Assembly: GCA_027016475.1 (NCBI GenBank)
Contig: JALUTL010000422.1
Location: 4,745-19,707, forward strand
Origin: Candidatus Heimdallarchaeota archaeon
GTDB taxonomy: Archaea > Asgardarchaeota > Heimdallarchaeia > Heimdallarchaeales > Kariarchaeaceae
Direction: 5' to 3'
Length of the DNA: 14,963 nucleotides
Shown here: positions 14,851-14,963 of the stretch, in pieces
How the letters are laid out: each line of letters starts with the position of its first letter
Numbering within the stretch: the first letter of the stretch is position 1
Notes under the pieces: generated by a model
Databases searched by the model: none
Seen by the model: the letters and a program-made list of their open reading frames with translations, nothing else
Told to the model about the DNA's origin: nothing
Made by a program: the position numbers and the translations under genes

Positions 14851-14961
14851 TTAATTTTGAAGGAGAAAAGAGGATTGCAGAGTCGGTTCTTGACTGAGCA
14901 ATGATGAACCGACCCTTAGGATCCTTTTCGAACCACCACCTACCAGCGATGTGCCTATGTT
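14851..14961 (-). CDS. Possible C-terminal end of an upstream gene (partial)
   Basis: One reverse-strand frame is open from the window edge for 36 codons to a TAA at 14851-14853, ending just before the acetyltransferase promoter. It would read NIGTSLVGGGSKRILRVG followed by a Ser/Leu/Gln-rich tail. The other two reverse frames have stops within the first bases. I do not recognise it and it may be chance; the neat end just ahead of a promoter is the only support. Confidence 0.25.
   Translation of the reverse strand, partial: NIGTSLVGGGSKRILRVGSSLLSQEPTLQSSFLLQN
14882..14913. repeat. 8-bp inverted repeat (hairpin)
   Basis: GTCGGTTC (14882-14889) and GAACCGAC (14906-14913) are exact reverse complements around a 16-nt loop. 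There is no T-run next to it. It lies within the possible partial gene, so it may be coincidental. Confidence 0.35.
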
Positions 14962-14963
14962 AG

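Noticed and set aside
14854..14963. tRNA or other structured RNA at the window end, prompted by a GGTTCGAA string
   Set aside because: The string is not flanked by a matching T-arm stem, and no acceptor or anticodon stem can be drawn around it.
1..14963. CRISPR arrays, insertion sequences, integrases or attachment sites
   Set aside because: I found no spaced direct repeats, transposase or integrase motifs, or tRNA ends in the window.

Overview
The window most likely comes from an archaeon, and more specifically an Asgard (Heimdallarchaeia-like) genome. Three things point there. (1) Archaeal TATA-like boxes lie about 26-35 bp directly in front of most gene starts, with almost no room for a leader. 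(2) Four predicted proteins share a longin/roadblock-like alpha-beta module; such families are expanded in Asgard archaea. (3) There is a plastocyanin-like cupredoxin and an exported protein rich in N-glycosylation sequons. The lineage is inferred from gene content; no rRNA or ribosomal protein gene is present to settle it. No tRNA, rRNA, CRISPR array, insertion sequence or phage gene was recognised.

Layout. 16-2199 (+): homoserine kinase and threonine synthase, directly abutting and both of bacterial type. 2196-2636 (+): a small blue-copper protein whose apparent signal peptide sits in another reading frame, suggesting a 1-nt indel. 2933-3556 (+): a one-domain longin-like protein, convergent with and overlapping the end of a very large reverse-strand gene (3532-6225, 897 aa) that appears to hold two copies of a helical plus longin-like module and possibly a third, N-terminal longin-like fold. 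6491-8740 (-): a class 3 (eukaryote-like) lipase and, upstream of it, a 475-aa protein with a degenerate receiver-like domain, coiled coil, helical region and C-terminal longin-like domain. 8826-10468 (-): a sequon-rich membrane-anchored protein translationally coupled (TAATG) to a serine racemase / threonine-serine dehydratase family enzyme. 10514-12616 (-): oligopeptidase B. 12722-14149 (+): another 475-aa longin-like protein, convergent with a GNAT acetyltransferase (14142-14810, -). The last ~110 bp may hold the C-terminal end of one more reverse-strand gene.

How it fits together. The metabolic genes (threonine synthesis, PLP dehydratase/racemase, oligopeptidase B) look bacterial in type. 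Between them lies a set of four unnamed longin-module proteins, three with extensive helical regions, next to a class 3 lipase. In eukaryotes longin folds combined with helical scaffolds act in small-GTPase regulation and membrane traffic (Mon1-Ccz1, adaptor complexes, TRAPP), so this paralogue cluster is the most interesting part of the window. That functional link is inference; no GTPase gene is visible here.
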